Shown: piece after piece, positions 24,995 to 34,100 of the stretch
Position numbering within the stretch: position 1 is the stretch's first letter
How the letters are laid out: each line of letters starts with the position of its first letter
Source: Cacconaster sp045114175
Lineage (GTDB): Bacteria; Bacteroidota; Bacteroidia; Bacteroidales; UBA932
Reading direction: 5' to 3'
Assembly: GCA_045114175.1 (NCBI GenBank)
Contig: JBGUJZ010000029.1
Span: forward strand, 54,144-118,143
DNA length: 64,000 nucleotides
Notes under the pieces: generated by a model
Databases searched by the model: none
Told to the model about the DNA's origin: nothing
What the model saw: the letters and a program-made list of their open reading frames with translations, nothing else
Translations under genes and position numbers: made by a program

Positions 24995-26196
24995 ATCTTT
25001 TTCGTTTTCAATTCTTTGGATATAACTGTAGCCTCTACCGTGCCGTCGCCGAAGAGGGCGCTCAGGCGGTCGCCGGGCTGAAAGTCGGCCGCACGGGTGG
25101 CACGGACGCCGTCGCGCAGGATGAGCGAGCCGCCGCGGGCGAGCTGCGCTTCAGGATCAGCCGCTGCGATGCGCAGGGCCAGGGTTTCCAGCCGTTTCTC
25201 CTCCATCGCGTAGCGGAGATTCAGGGCACTGCGGATGCGGAGCAACTGGGCCTCCAGCTGGGCCTCGCTGCGCGCCACCTTGGATTCGAGGGCCAGCCGC
25301 AGCCGCTGGGCCAGCGAGGAGAGTTCATAATCGGCCGTGGCGAAGAGCTCGATGATATAATCCGCCAGGGCGGTCGGGGTCTTGACGCAGGTATGCGCCA
25401 CGTCGTCTATGATATGGTGGTCGTGGTCGTGTCCGATACCCGTCAGGACCGGCAGCGGGAACTGCGCCACGTTGACCGCAAGTTCGTAGTCGTCAAAGCA
25501 GACCAGATCGGAGGCACCGCCTCCGCCGCGCAGGATCAGCAGTGCATCGAACTCCTGCTCGCGCGCCGCCACGGCATCCATCGCCTCAATCATACTGGCG
25601 GGGGCGTCACTCCCCTGCATCGTGGCCTGGAAGAGGACGGTCGTAAACTTGAAGCCGTATTCGTTGTCGTGCAGGTGGTGGCGGAAGTCGCGCCAGCCGG
25701 CGGCCGTCTCGCTGGTAATCACCGCAAAACGGCGCGGAAGGGCGGGCAGCGTAAGCTGGGCGTTCAGATCCAGCATCCCCTCCTTCTCCAGCCGGAGCAG
25801 CGTCTGCCGGCGGGCCGCCTCCAGTTCGCCCAGCGTGAAGGTGGGATCGATGTCGGTGATGATCAGGGAGAGGCCGTAGAGTTCGGAGTACTGCACCTGT
25901 GCCTGCACCAGAATCTTCATTCCGGCGGCCAGCGGCGATCCGGTTTCGCGCTCAAAGTATGGCCCAACGAGACGCCATGACGAGGCCCAGACGATGGCCG
26001 AAGCCTTTGCCTGCAGCGCGCCGTCGCCCTCCGCCTTTTCTATCAGCGTCAGGTAGCAGTGACCGGCCGGGTTGAGCTTGCACTCGCTCACCTCCGCCCG
26101 CACCCAGTACTTTCCGGCGAAATTCTCCGCCAGAGTGCCCTGAATGCGATGCTGCAACTCGTACAGCCCGATGCTTTTACGCGCCTCCTGTTCCAT
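24991..26196 (-). CDS. xseA: Exodeoxyribonuclease VII large subunit
   Basis: 401 residues from the ATG at 26196. The N-terminal OB fold (KYWVRAEVSEC), the nuclease region with RFAVITSETAAGWRDF and ILRGGGGASDLVCFDD, and GIGHDHDHHIIDDVAHTCVKTP are diagnostic. With XseB it cleaves single-stranded DNA in both directions. A GTG six bases further upstream overlaps the -7-like TACTTTTG (26209-26202), so the ATG is preferred; this leaves almost no leader. Confidence 0.95.
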   Translation of the reverse strand: MEQEARKSIGLYELQHRIQGTLAENFAGKYWVRAEVSECKLNPAGHCYLTLIEKAEGDGALQAKASAIVWASSWRLVGPYFERETGSPLAAGMKILVQAQVQYSELYGLSLIITDIDPTFTLGELEAARRQTLLRLEKEGMLDLNAQLTLPALPRRFAVITSETAAGWRDFRHHLHDNEYGFKFTTVLFQATMQGSDAPASMIEAMDAVAAREQEFDALLILRGGGGASDLVCFDDYELAVNVAQFPLPVLTGIGHDHDHHIIDDVAHTCVKTPTALADYIIELFATADYELSSLAQRLRLALESKVARSEAQLEAQLLRIRSALNLRYAMEEKRLETLALRIAAADPEAQLARGGSLILRDGVRATRAADFQPGDRLSALFGDGTVEATVISKELKTKKI

Positions 26197-26236
26197 ACCC
26201 ACAAAAGTAGCAAAAAATCGCGGTGTTGATAACTGG

Positions 26237-26311
26237 TGGGGAGGCTGTGGATAAAATGTGGAAAGAAATGGAATAAGATGGAAGAAAATGGAAGATTAAT
26301 CCGTACCTTTG
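26237..26311 (+). promoter_or_regulatory. MraZ operator repeats and dcw promoter
   Basis: TGG triplets, mostly within GTGGA/ATGGA, start at 26237, 26248, 26259, 26269, 26279 and 26289, a 10-11 bp period like known MraZ-binding repeats. The -7 element TACCTTTG lies at 26304-26311 with no -33 TTG, so the repeats occupy the upstream promoter region. Autorepression of the dcw cluster by MraZ is the likely use. Confidence 0.75.
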
Positions 26312-26340
26312 CAGTCGAATAAATTCCGAAAGAATCTACG

Positions 26341-26793
26341 ATGGTTACGTTTATCGGCGAATACAAGGCAAAAGTTGACGATCGGGGACGAATCGTGTTC
26401 CCGGCCGCCTTCAAGGCAGCCATGGGCCCGGGTGCAGACCTGCGGTTCGTGGTCAAGGCCTCGCTGTTCACCGGTAGCCTGGAGATGTACTCCTACGCAG
26501 AGTGGGAGGTGGAAGCTGCCGCCGTCAAGGCCAAGCTGAACTTCTTCAACCGCGAACACGACCGCTTCTGGCGGGAGTACATGCGGGGCACGGCCATCGT
26601 GGAACCGGATGACAAACTGGGCCGTATCCTGATCCCGAAGGCGCTTCTGGAGCAGGCTGGCATTACATCCGGAACAGAAGTAGTATTCTCGGGCAACAAT
26701 CATAAGATCGAAATCTGGCCGAAGGATCACTACGAGGCCCAGAAAATAGAAAGCAATGCATTCGTCGCCCTTGCCGAGAAAATTCTCGGATAA
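26341..26793 (+). CDS. mraZ: Transcriptional regulator MraZ
   Basis: 150 residues with two AbrB-like half-domains: GEYKAKVDDRGRIVFPAAF and DDKLGRILIPKALLEQAG, each with the DxxGR signature. MraZ forms a ring that binds direct repeats upstream of its own gene and controls dcw transcription. It is the first gene of the cluster, and its candidate repeats lie directly upstream. Confidence 0.96.
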   Translation: MVTFIGEYKAKVDDRGRIVFPAAFKAAMGPGADLRFVVKASLFTGSLEMYSYAEWEVEAAAVKAKLNFFNREHDRFWREYMRGTAIVEPDDKLGRILIPKALLEQAGITSGTEVVFSGNNHKIEIWPKDHYEAQKIESNAFVALAEKILG

Positions 26794-26808
26794 CAAAGGG
26801 AGGACGAG

Positions 26809-27717
26809 ATGAGCGCATACCATATCCCCGTACTACTGGAAGAGAGCATCGAGGCGCTGGCTATCAAGCCGGACGGCGTCTATGTGGATGCGACTTTCGG
26901 CGGCGGCGGACACAGCCGCGCCATCCTCGGGAAACTGGGACCGGCGGGGCGGCTGATTGCCTTTGATAAAGACGCAGACGCGCTCGCCAACGCCCCGCAA
27001 GACAAGCGGCTCATCCTTGTGCACAACAACTTCCGTTTTGTGCACAATTTTGTGAAATACCATGGCTATCCGCAGGTGGACGGCATCCTGGCCGACCTGG
27101 GCGTATCGTCGCACCAGTTCGACACAGGCGAGCGGGGATTCTCCTTCCGGTTTGATGCGCCGCTGGATATGCGGATGAACCAGGCCGCCGCCCGGACGGC
27201 AGCCGACGTGGTGAATGAAGCCGAAGAGGCCGACTTGGAGCGCATCCTCCGCCTCTACGGAGAAGTGGAAAACAGCCGCCGCGCCGCCGCACTGATTGTC
27301 AAGGCCCGCGAAAGCGCGCCGCTGCGCACCACGGGCGATTTGAGCCGGGCCCTGGAGAGCATCCTCCCCAAGCTGGCCGAGCACAAATACCTGGCAAAGG
27401 TCTTCCAGGCCCTGCGCATCGAGGTGAACGGCGAACTGGACGACCTGGAGGGCTTCCTTCAGGGCGCCATCAAGAGCCTCAAACCCGAGGGACGGATTGC
27501 CGTCATCACCTACCACTCGCTGGAAGACCGGCTGGTCAAAAACTATTTCAAGGCGGGAAACGCCTCGGGCGAGATTGTCCGCGACCTGATGGGCCGGGGC
27601 AGCGCGCCGCTCGATAACGTGGAGCGCAAGCCCATCCTTCCCCGGGAGGAGGAGATTGCCGGCAACACCCGCGCCCGCAGTGCCAAACTCCGCGTCGCCA
27701 GACGCGTCAACGCATAA
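26809..27717 (+). CDS. rsmH: 16S rRNA (cytosine1402-N4)-methyltransferase
   Basis: 302 residues. SAM-binding VDATFGGGGHSRAIL, ADLGVSSHQ and ITYHSLEDRLVKNYF are characteristic of RsmH (MraW), which methylates C1402 in the ribosomal P site. Its usual place after mraZ is kept. Confidence 0.97.
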   Translation: MSAYHIPVLLEESIEALAIKPDGVYVDATFGGGGHSRAILGKLGPAGRLIAFDKDADALANAPQDKRLILVHNNFRFVHNFVKYHGYPQVDGILADLGVSSHQFDTGERGFSFRFDAPLDMRMNQAAARTAADVVNEAEEADLERILRLYGEVENSRRAAALIVKARESAPLRTTGDLSRALESILPKLAEHKYLAKVFQALRIEVNGELDDLEGFLQGAIKSLKPEGRIAVITYHSLEDRLVKNYFKAGNASGEIVRDLMGRGSAPLDNVERKPILPREEEIAGNTRARSAKLRVARRVNA

Positions 27718-27728
27718 TCCGCTGAACC

Positions 27729-28073
27729 ATGGGAAAGGCCAGAAACTTCACGAAGAACGTCACGAAGCGGTTTATCAACTTCTTCAGCGGAGACTTTATC
27801 CTCACGCGCGGACTGGACAAGCACATCTGGTTCGCCGTTTACATCTTCGTGCTCTTCAGCATCCTCATCACCTGGAGCCTGACGGTAGAAAGCGCCCTGG
27901 TCAAGGTTCGCAAGAACGAAAAGACCATCGAGGCCCTCAACATCGCCAAGGACCAGCGGGCCATCGAACTGCTCAGCATTGACCGCCGCAGCACGCTCGA
28001 GGAGCTCCTGCGCAAGAATCACTCAACCCTGAAGGCGCCCGAGACGCCGGCAACCATTCTGGAAGAAAAGTAA
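27729..28073 (+). CDS. ftsL: FtsL-like cell division protein
   Basis: 114 residues: a basic cytoplasmic tail, one membrane segment (about 32-51) and a short periplasmic coiled-coil with heptad-like Leu/Ile. Sequence similarity to FtsL is weak, as usual, but size, topology and position between rsmH and the transpeptidase gene support it. FtsL forms a complex with FtsQ and FtsB at the septum. Confidence 0.8.
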   Translation: MGKARNFTKNVTKRFINFFSGDFILTRGLDKHIWFAVYIFVLFSILITWSLTVESALVKVRKNEKTIEALNIAKDQRAIELLSIDRRSTLEELLRKNHSTLKAPETPATILEEK

Positions 28074-28079
28074 CGGACT

Positions 28080-30089
28080 ATGCGGGCGAATATCATCAAA
28101 GTCGGAATCTGCTTCGGAATCTTCGTGATCGGGTGTCTCGCCGCGATCATTCGGATTCTGGACTTCCAGCTGATCCACCGTCCGGATCCCGCCGAGTGGA
28201 CCGTGCAGACCTCCGGTGAAGAGCCCATCGCCTGCAAGCGCGGCAGCATTCTGGCCACGGACGGCCGCTACCTGGCCTTCTCCATCCCGGAGTACAAAGT
28301 GGTGATGGACTGCTGCCAGAGCGATTCCGCCAAGTTCGCCAAGGGGGTGGACAGCCTGGCCATGGGGTTGGCCGCCATTCTCAAGGATAAGCCGGCCAAG
28401 GAGTACCGCAAGATGCTGGTGGGCGACCGCAAAGCGGGCAAACGCTACACCAAGCTCACCCAGCGCTACGTGACCTATCAGGAGATGAAGGCCATCTGCG
28501 CGCTGCCCATCCTGCGCGAGGGTCGCTTCGGCGGCGGCGTGATGACGGAGAGCTACGACCGGCGCCAGTATCCCTACGGGGAGCTGGCCTTCCGTACGCT
28601 GGGCCACATTCGGGCCAACGAAACCTCGCAGGCCGGCATCGAGGGCAGCTGCGATTCCATCCTCAAGGGCACCGAGGGCATCCGCTACACCCGCAAGACC
28701 GAGCACAACCAGTGGATAGAAGACACCGAGCGCCCGCGCGTGGAACCGATTGACGGAATCGACGTGCGCTCCACCATCGATATTGACATTCAGGATATTG
28801 CCGAGCGAGCCCTGCACCGACAGCTGGCCAAGAGCGACGAGCTGGAGGCCGGCACCGTGATCGTGATGGAGACCGCCACCGGCCGCATCCGCGCCATGGC
28901 CAACCTGCGCAAGGAGGGCAAAGGCAAATACAAAGAGACCTACAACTACGCGATCGGACAGCTCGGCGAACCGGGCTCCGTCTTCAAGTTGGCCACGCTC
29001 ACCATCCTACTGGATGAGGGCAAGGTGAAGCTGGAAGATGAGATGCCGGCCACCGTCAGTTTCCAGTGCGGCAAGGGCAAACCGCTGGTTGACCACTACC
29101 TGGACAAGTACCGGACCATCTCCATCCTGCGCGGATTCGAGATCTCCTCCAACAACGTCTTCCGTATCCAGGCCTACAAGCACTACGGCTCCAACCCCGC
29201 CCACTACGTGGACAAGCTCAGCAAGGACCTGCACATCAACTACCGTTACGATTTTGACATCCGCGGCCTGCGCAACGCACGCATCAAGCATCCGAACGAC
29301 GGCACCTACTGGGCCGAGACCGACTTGCCGCAGATTGCGATGGGCTACACCGTGGAGGTCACCCCGCTCCATACCCTCAACTTCTACAACGCCATTGCCA
29401 ACGGCGGCGTGATGGTGGCTCCGCGCCTGCTGGAAGAGTTCAGCAAAGACGGCGAAATCCTCAAGGAATTCCCTGTAGAGACCATCGGCCGCGTCTGCAA
29501 GAAAGAGACGGTCAAGGAGTTACACCGGGCTATGCGCAGCGTGGTGGAGAACGGTACCGGTTACTACCAGTTCCGCGACTGCAAGGTGGCGGTGGCCGGC
29601 AAGACGGGAACCTCCCGCGTGGTGATGGACAACGGCCGGTATGAAGACAAGCTCGGCCGCCACAAATACCAGGCAACCTTCGCCGGCTTCTTCCCCTACG
29701 AGCATCCGGAATACACCGTAATGGCCGTGATCTACTCCTTCCCTACCCGCGGCTCCTTCTACGGTGCAACCTGGGGCGGTCCGGTGGTCTGCGAGATTGC
29801 CAATGAAATCTATGTGAACCGGCCTGAATGGAAGCAGCCCGTCACCCCCAGCAGCGGCCTGCCCAAGGTGGAAGCCGCTACCCTGCCCCCGATGGATTCG
29901 GTGGGCTGCGTGCCGGATGTCCGCGGCCTGGGCCTGCGCGAGAGCCTCTCGCTGCTCGAGGCGGCCGGATTCACCGTCAATGCCACCGGTCACGGCAAGG
30001 TGGTGGGACAAAAACCCGCTCCGGGCACCCACAGCGCGGACGGCACCGTTGAACTGATTCTCTCTACCGATAAAAAGTCTGACAAATGA
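28080..30089 (+). CDS. ftsI: Penicillin-binding protein, division transpeptidase with PASTA domain
   Basis: 669 residues. It has an N-terminal membrane anchor (about 7-25), a class B dimerisation domain and a transpeptidase domain with SVFK (catalytic S300), SSN near 356 and KTGT near 508. One PASTA domain lies at about 610-665 (VPDVRGLGLRESL). It cross-links septal peptidoglycan with FtsW. It overlaps murE by 4 bp. Confidence 0.95.
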   Translation: MRANIIKVGICFGIFVIGCLAAIIRILDFQLIHRPDPAEWTVQTSGEEPIACKRGSILATDGRYLAFSIPEYKVVMDCCQSDSAKFAKGVDSLAMGLAAILKDKPAKEYRKMLVGDRKAGKRYTKLTQRYVTYQEMKAICALPILREGRFGGGVMTESYDRRQYPYGELAFRTLGHIRANETSQAGIEGSCDSILKGTEGIRYTRKTEHNQWIEDTERPRVEPIDGIDVRSTIDIDIQDIAERALHRQLAKSDELEAGTVIVMETATGRIRAMANLRKEGKGKYKETYNYAIGQLGEPGSVFKLATLTILLDEGKVKLEDEMPATVSFQCGKGKPLVDHYLDKYRTISILRGFEISSNNVFRIQAYKHYGSNPAHYVDKLSKDLHINYRYDFDIRGLRNARIKHPNDGTYWAETDLPQIAMGYTVEVTPLHTLNFYNAIANGGVMVAPRLLEEFSKDGEILKEFPVETIGRVCKKETVKELHRAMRSVVENGTGYYQFRDCKVAVAGKTGTSRVVMDNGRYEDKLGRHKYQATFAGFFPYEHPEYTVMAVIYSFPTRGSFYGATWGGPVVCEIANEIYVNRPEWKQPVTPSSGLPKVEAATLPPMDSVGCVPDVRGLGLRESLSLLEAAGFTVNATGHGKVVGQKPAPGTHSADGTVELILSTDKKSDK

Positions 30090-31537
30090 TACTGACCCAA
30101 ATTCTCCAGAACATTCCTACGGTGGCCGTCAACGGCAGCACCGCCATCGACATCCAGGGACTCTCCTTTGACTCACGTACCTGCGCGCCGGGCTGGCTCT
30201 TCGTGGCCGTCAACGGCACGGAGGCCGACGGACACCGCTACATCGACGCCGCCATCAAGAACGGCGCCGTGGCTGTGATCTATGAAGAGGGCGAAGTGGT
30301 CCGCGAAGGCGTGACCACCGTCAAGGTGGCCAACAGCCGCACCGCACTGGGCCTGGCAGCCGACAACTACTACGATCACCCCTCTTCCAAGATGGAGGTG
30401 GTGGGTATCACCGGCACCAACGGCAAAAGCACGACCGTGACCCTGCTCTGGCAGCTCTTCACCTCGCTGGGATACTGCTGCGGCCTCTTCTCCACGATTG
30501 CCAACTACATTGACCGCGAGAAGCTGCCCTCCGACCACACCACCCCCGACCCGATCAGTGTCCACCGCCTGATGGCCGAAATGGCCGCACGCGGCTGTCA
30601 GTACTGCTTTATGGAGATCAGTTCCCACTCGCTGGCGCAGGACCGCATCGCGGGCATCCGCTTCAAGGGCGGCATCTTCTCCAACATTACCCACGACCAC
30701 CTGGACTACCACAAAACCTTTGCGGAGTATCTGCGGTGCAAGAAGCTCTTCTTTGACCACATGCCGCAGGAGGGCTGGGTGCTGACCAACCTGGACGACA
30801 AGAACGGCGAGGTGATGATCCAGAATACCCGCGCCCACATCCATACCTACTCCTGCCGCCGGATGGCCGATTTCCGCGCCCGCATCATCGAGGAGACCTT
30901 GGACGGCATGCAGCTCGAGATTGACGGCCGCCAGCTCTGGTGCAGCTTCATCGGGGCGCACAACGCCTACAACTTGCTGGCCGTCTATAGCGCAGCCATC
31001 CTGCTGGGCGCCGACAAGGAGGAGGTGCTTGTGAAGATGAGCGCCCTGCGGACGGTAGCGGGCCGCTTGGAGTTCTACCGCAGCAAGACGCGCGACCTGA
31101 CCGCCTTTGTGGATTATGCCCACACCCCCGACGGCCTGGAGAATGTGCTCAAGACGCTGCGCGAAACGGCGCAGGACCGCCAGCTGATCTGCGTGTTCGG
31201 CTGCGGCGGCGACCGCGACAAGACCAAACGTCCGGAGATGGGCGAGATTGCCGGCAAGTATGCCGACCGCCTGGTCGTGACGAGCGACAACCCGCGCACC
31301 GAGGATCCGCTGGCCATCATCGAGGATATCAAGAAGGGCCTGGACCACGCCGCTATGCGCAAATCCATCTTCATCCCGGAGCGCAAGGAGGCTATCCGCA
31401 CCGCCCTGATGACGGCCGATGAAGGTGCCGTTATCCTGATTGCCGGCAAGGGCCACGAAGATTACCAGATCATTGGAACCACCAAGATCGACTACGACGA
31501 GCGCAAGTACGTAGGCGACCTGATGGCTGAAATATAA
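30086..31537 (+). CDS. murE: UDP-MurNAc-tripeptide synthetase MurE
   Basis: 483 residues. The ATP-binding loop GITGTNGKST lies at 107-116. DNPR within TSDNPRTEDP marks the meso-diaminopimelate-specific type. It adds the third amino acid of the stem peptide in the cytoplasm. Peptidoglycan with meso-DAP is expected for this lineage. Confidence 0.96.
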   Translation: MILTQILQNIPTVAVNGSTAIDIQGLSFDSRTCAPGWLFVAVNGTEADGHRYIDAAIKNGAVAVIYEEGEVVREGVTTVKVANSRTALGLAADNYYDHPSSKMEVVGITGTNGKSTTVTLLWQLFTSLGYCCGLFSTIANYIDREKLPSDHTTPDPISVHRLMAEMAARGCQYCFMEISSHSLAQDRIAGIRFKGGIFSNITHDHLDYHKTFAEYLRCKKLFFDHMPQEGWVLTNLDDKNGEVMIQNTRAHIHTYSCRRMADFRARIIEETLDGMQLEIDGRQLWCSFIGAHNAYNLLAVYSAAILLGADKEEVLVKMSALRTVAGRLEFYRSKTRDLTAFVDYAHTPDGLENVLKTLRETAQDRQLICVFGCGGDRDKTKRPEMGEIAGKYADRLVVTSDNPRTEDPLAIIEDIKKGLDHAAMRKSIFIPERKEAIRTALMTADEGAVILIAGKGHEDYQIIGTTKIDYDERKYVGDLMAEI

Positions 31538-31554
31538 TATAGGAATATAGGACT

Positions 31555-32745
31555 ATGCTCTACCATCTGTTTGACTATTTCCAAAGAGCCGGCATCGATT
31601 TCCCCGGTGTGGGTCTGATGCAATATATCTCGTTCCGCGCCATCGCCGGCAGTGTGGTCGCCATCCTGACGGCGCTGATCTTCGGCCGCCGCACGATCGG
31701 CTGGCTGCAGAAGAAGCAAATCGGCGAAACCATCCGCGACCTGGGTCTGGAAGGACAGCTCCAGAAGAAGGGAACCCCCACCATGGGCGGCCTCATCATT
31801 CTGATGTCCATTCTGGTACCGGTGTTGCTCTTCGGCAACCTGACCAACATCAACACCATCCTGCTGGTCGTGACCACCATTTGGCTGGGCGGACTCGGCT
31901 TCCTGGATGACTATATCAAGGTTTTCAAGCACAACAAAGAGGGACTGAGCGGCAAATACAAGATTGCCGGACAGGTTCTGCTGGGACTGGCCGTGGGCCT
32001 GACCCTCTACCTGACGGCCGACCAGGGGGTGAGCTACAGCCGCACCACCATCCCCTTCTTCAAGGGCAACGAGTTCGACTATAAGTGGCTGATTCCCTTC
32101 TCCGGACAGTTTGTCCGCGCACTGCAGGGCGGCCTCTACGTGCTGGTCATCACCTTCATCATCACCGCCTGCTCCAACGGTACCAACCTGACCGACGGCA
32201 TGGACGGTCTGGCAGCCGGCGTCTCGGCCATCGTGGGCGCGACCCTCGGTATCCTGGCCTACGTCTCCGGCCACAGCGGATTCGCAGAGTACCTCAACAT
32301 CATGCACCTGCCGCAAGCCGGTGAGATCACAGTCTATATCAGCTGCTTCATTGGCGCACTGCTGGGCTTCCTCTGGTACAACGCCTACCCCGCCCAGGTC
32401 TTCATGGGCGACACGGGCAGCCTGGCGCTGGGCGGCATCATCGGTGTCTGCGCGGTGCTCATCCGCAAGGAGCTGCTGCTCCCCATCCTCTGCGGTATCT
32501 TCTTCATGGAGAGCCTCTCGGTGATTATCCAGCGCTGGTATTTCAAGCGCACCAAGAAGAAAACCGGCGTGGGCGTGCGCGTCTTCCGCATGTCGCCGCT
32601 CCACCACCACTACCAGAAAGAGAATCCGGATGCGCTCTGGCAGCATCCGAAGGGCGTACTGCCTGAAAATAAAATCGTTGCACGCTTCTGGATCATTTCT
32701 ATCCTGCTGGCTGTGCTGAGCATTGTAACCCTGAAAATCCGATAG
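31555..32745 (+). CDS. mraY: Phospho-N-acetylmuramoyl-pentapeptide transferase
   Basis: 396-residue polytopic membrane enzyme. LDDYIKV, NLTDGMDGLAAG and the C-terminal HHHY segment are signatures of MraY, which makes lipid I at the inner membrane. It is longer than the E. coli protein (360) because of an extracytoplasmic insert around 150-185, common in Bacteroidota. Confidence 0.97.
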   Translation: MLYHLFDYFQRAGIDFPGVGLMQYISFRAIAGSVVAILTALIFGRRTIGWLQKKQIGETIRDLGLEGQLQKKGTPTMGGLIILMSILVPVLLFGNLTNINTILLVVTTIWLGGLGFLDDYIKVFKHNKEGLSGKYKIAGQVLLGLAVGLTLYLTADQGVSYSRTTIPFFKGNEFDYKWLIPFSGQFVRALQGGLYVLVITFIITACSNGTNLTDGMDGLAAGVSAIVGATLGILAYVSGHSGFAEYLNIMHLPQAGEITVYISCFIGALLGFLWYNAYPAQVFMGDTGSLALGGIIGVCAVLIRKELLLPILCGIFFMESLSVIIQRWYFKRTKKKTGVGVRVFRMSPLHHHYQKENPDALWQHPKGVLPENKIVARFWIISILLAVLSIVTLKIR

Positions 32746-32753
32746 AATCAGAT

Positions 32754-34088
32754 ATGAAAAGAATCGTCATATTGGGCGGCGGAGAGAGCGGCGTAGGTGC
32801 CGCCGTGCTGGCCAAAGTCAAGCAGTTCGATGTGTTCCTCTCCGACAGCGGCATGCTGAAGGAGAGCTACAAGGAGACCCTGCTGCAGTACGAGATTCCC
32901 TTTGAGGAGGGACACCACACCGCGGAGCTGATCCTCAACGCCGACGAGGTGGTCAAGAGCCCGGGCATTCCGGAGACCGCCCCGATGGTGGTGGCCCTGC
33001 GGGAGCGCGGCATCAACATCATCTCCGAGATTGAGTTCGCGGGTCGCTACGACACGGCCAAGAAGATCTGCATCACCGGCAGCAACGGCAAGACCACGAC
33101 CACTTCGCTGATCTACTACCTGCTCAAGAACGCCGGTCTGGACGTGGGTCTGGGCGGCAACATCGGCAAGAGCTACGCGATGCAGGTGGCACTGGAAAAA
33201 CACGATATCTACGTCCTGGAAATCAGCAGCTTCCAGCTGGATGGCATGTACGATTTCAAGGCCGATATCGCCGTGCTGCTCAACATCACGCCGGATCATC
33301 TGGACCGTTACGACCACAAGATGCAGAACTACATCAACGCCAAGTTCCGCATCACCCGCAACATGAGCAAAGACGACTGCTTCATCTTCTGCTCGGACGA
33401 CGCCATCACGATGGGCGAGCTGGACAAGATCGTGCTCCAGGCCAAGAAACTCCCCTTCACCCAGGAGGGCAAGGTGGAGGAAGGTGCCTACACGGAGAAC
33501 GGCAACATGGTGGTCTCTTACGAAGGAGAGAAGTTCCAGATGCCAATCGAAGAGATCAACATCAAGGGCCGCCACAACGTCTATAACTCCATGGCGGCAG
33601 CCATCGCCGGTAAGGTGATGCACATCACCGACCACTCCATCCGCGATTCGCTGATGAGCTTCCAGGGAGTGGAGCACCGCATGGAAAAGGTGCTCTCCAT
33701 TGGCGGCGTGCTCTATATCAACGACTCCAAGGCCACCAACGTGAACTCCACCTGGTACGCGCTGGAGAGCGTCCACGCTCCCATCATCCTGATCTTGGGC
33801 GGCAAGGACAAGGGCAACGACTACGAGCCCATCTACGACCTGGTGCGCGAAAAGGTGCGCGCCATCGTCTGCCTGGGCGTGGACAACAAGAAGATTCACG
33901 AATGCTTTGAAGACAAGGTGGAAGCCATCTACGACACCCTCTCCGCCGAGGAGTGCGTGCGCCAGTGCGCCGAGATCGCGGAGCCGGGCGACACGGTGCT
34001 GCTCTCCCCCTGCTGCGCAAGCTTCGACCTGTTCAAGAACTATGAAGACCGTGGCCGCCAGTTCAAAGAGGCGGTCCGCAGACTCTAA
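32754..34088 (+). CDS. murD: UDP-MurNAc-L-Ala D-glutamate ligase MurD
   Basis: 444 residues. CITGSNGKTTT is the ATP loop, LEISSFQLD and NITPDHLDRY are conserved in the central ligase domain, and NDSKATN is the C-terminal domain signature. It adds D-Glu to UDP-MurNAc-L-Ala. It lies 8 bp after mraY. Confidence 0.96.
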   Translation: MKRIVILGGGESGVGAAVLAKVKQFDVFLSDSGMLKESYKETLLQYEIPFEEGHHTAELILNADEVVKSPGIPETAPMVVALRERGINIISEIEFAGRYDTAKKICITGSNGKTTTTSLIYYLLKNAGLDVGLGGNIGKSYAMQVALEKHDIYVLEISSFQLDGMYDFKADIAVLLNITPDHLDRYDHKMQNYINAKFRITRNMSKDDCFIFCSDDAITMGELDKIVLQAKKLPFTQEGKVEEGAYTENGNMVVSYEGEKFQMPIEEINIKGRHNVYNSMAAAIAGKVMHITDHSIRDSLMSFQGVEHRMEKVLSIGGVLYINDSKATNVNSTWYALESVHAPIILILGGKDKGNDYEPIYDLVREKVRAIVCLGVDNKKIHECFEDKVEAIYDTLSAEECVRQCAEIAEPGDTVLLSPCCASFDLFKNYEDRGRQFKEAVRRL

Positions 34089-34100
34089 TCCCAACGTATA

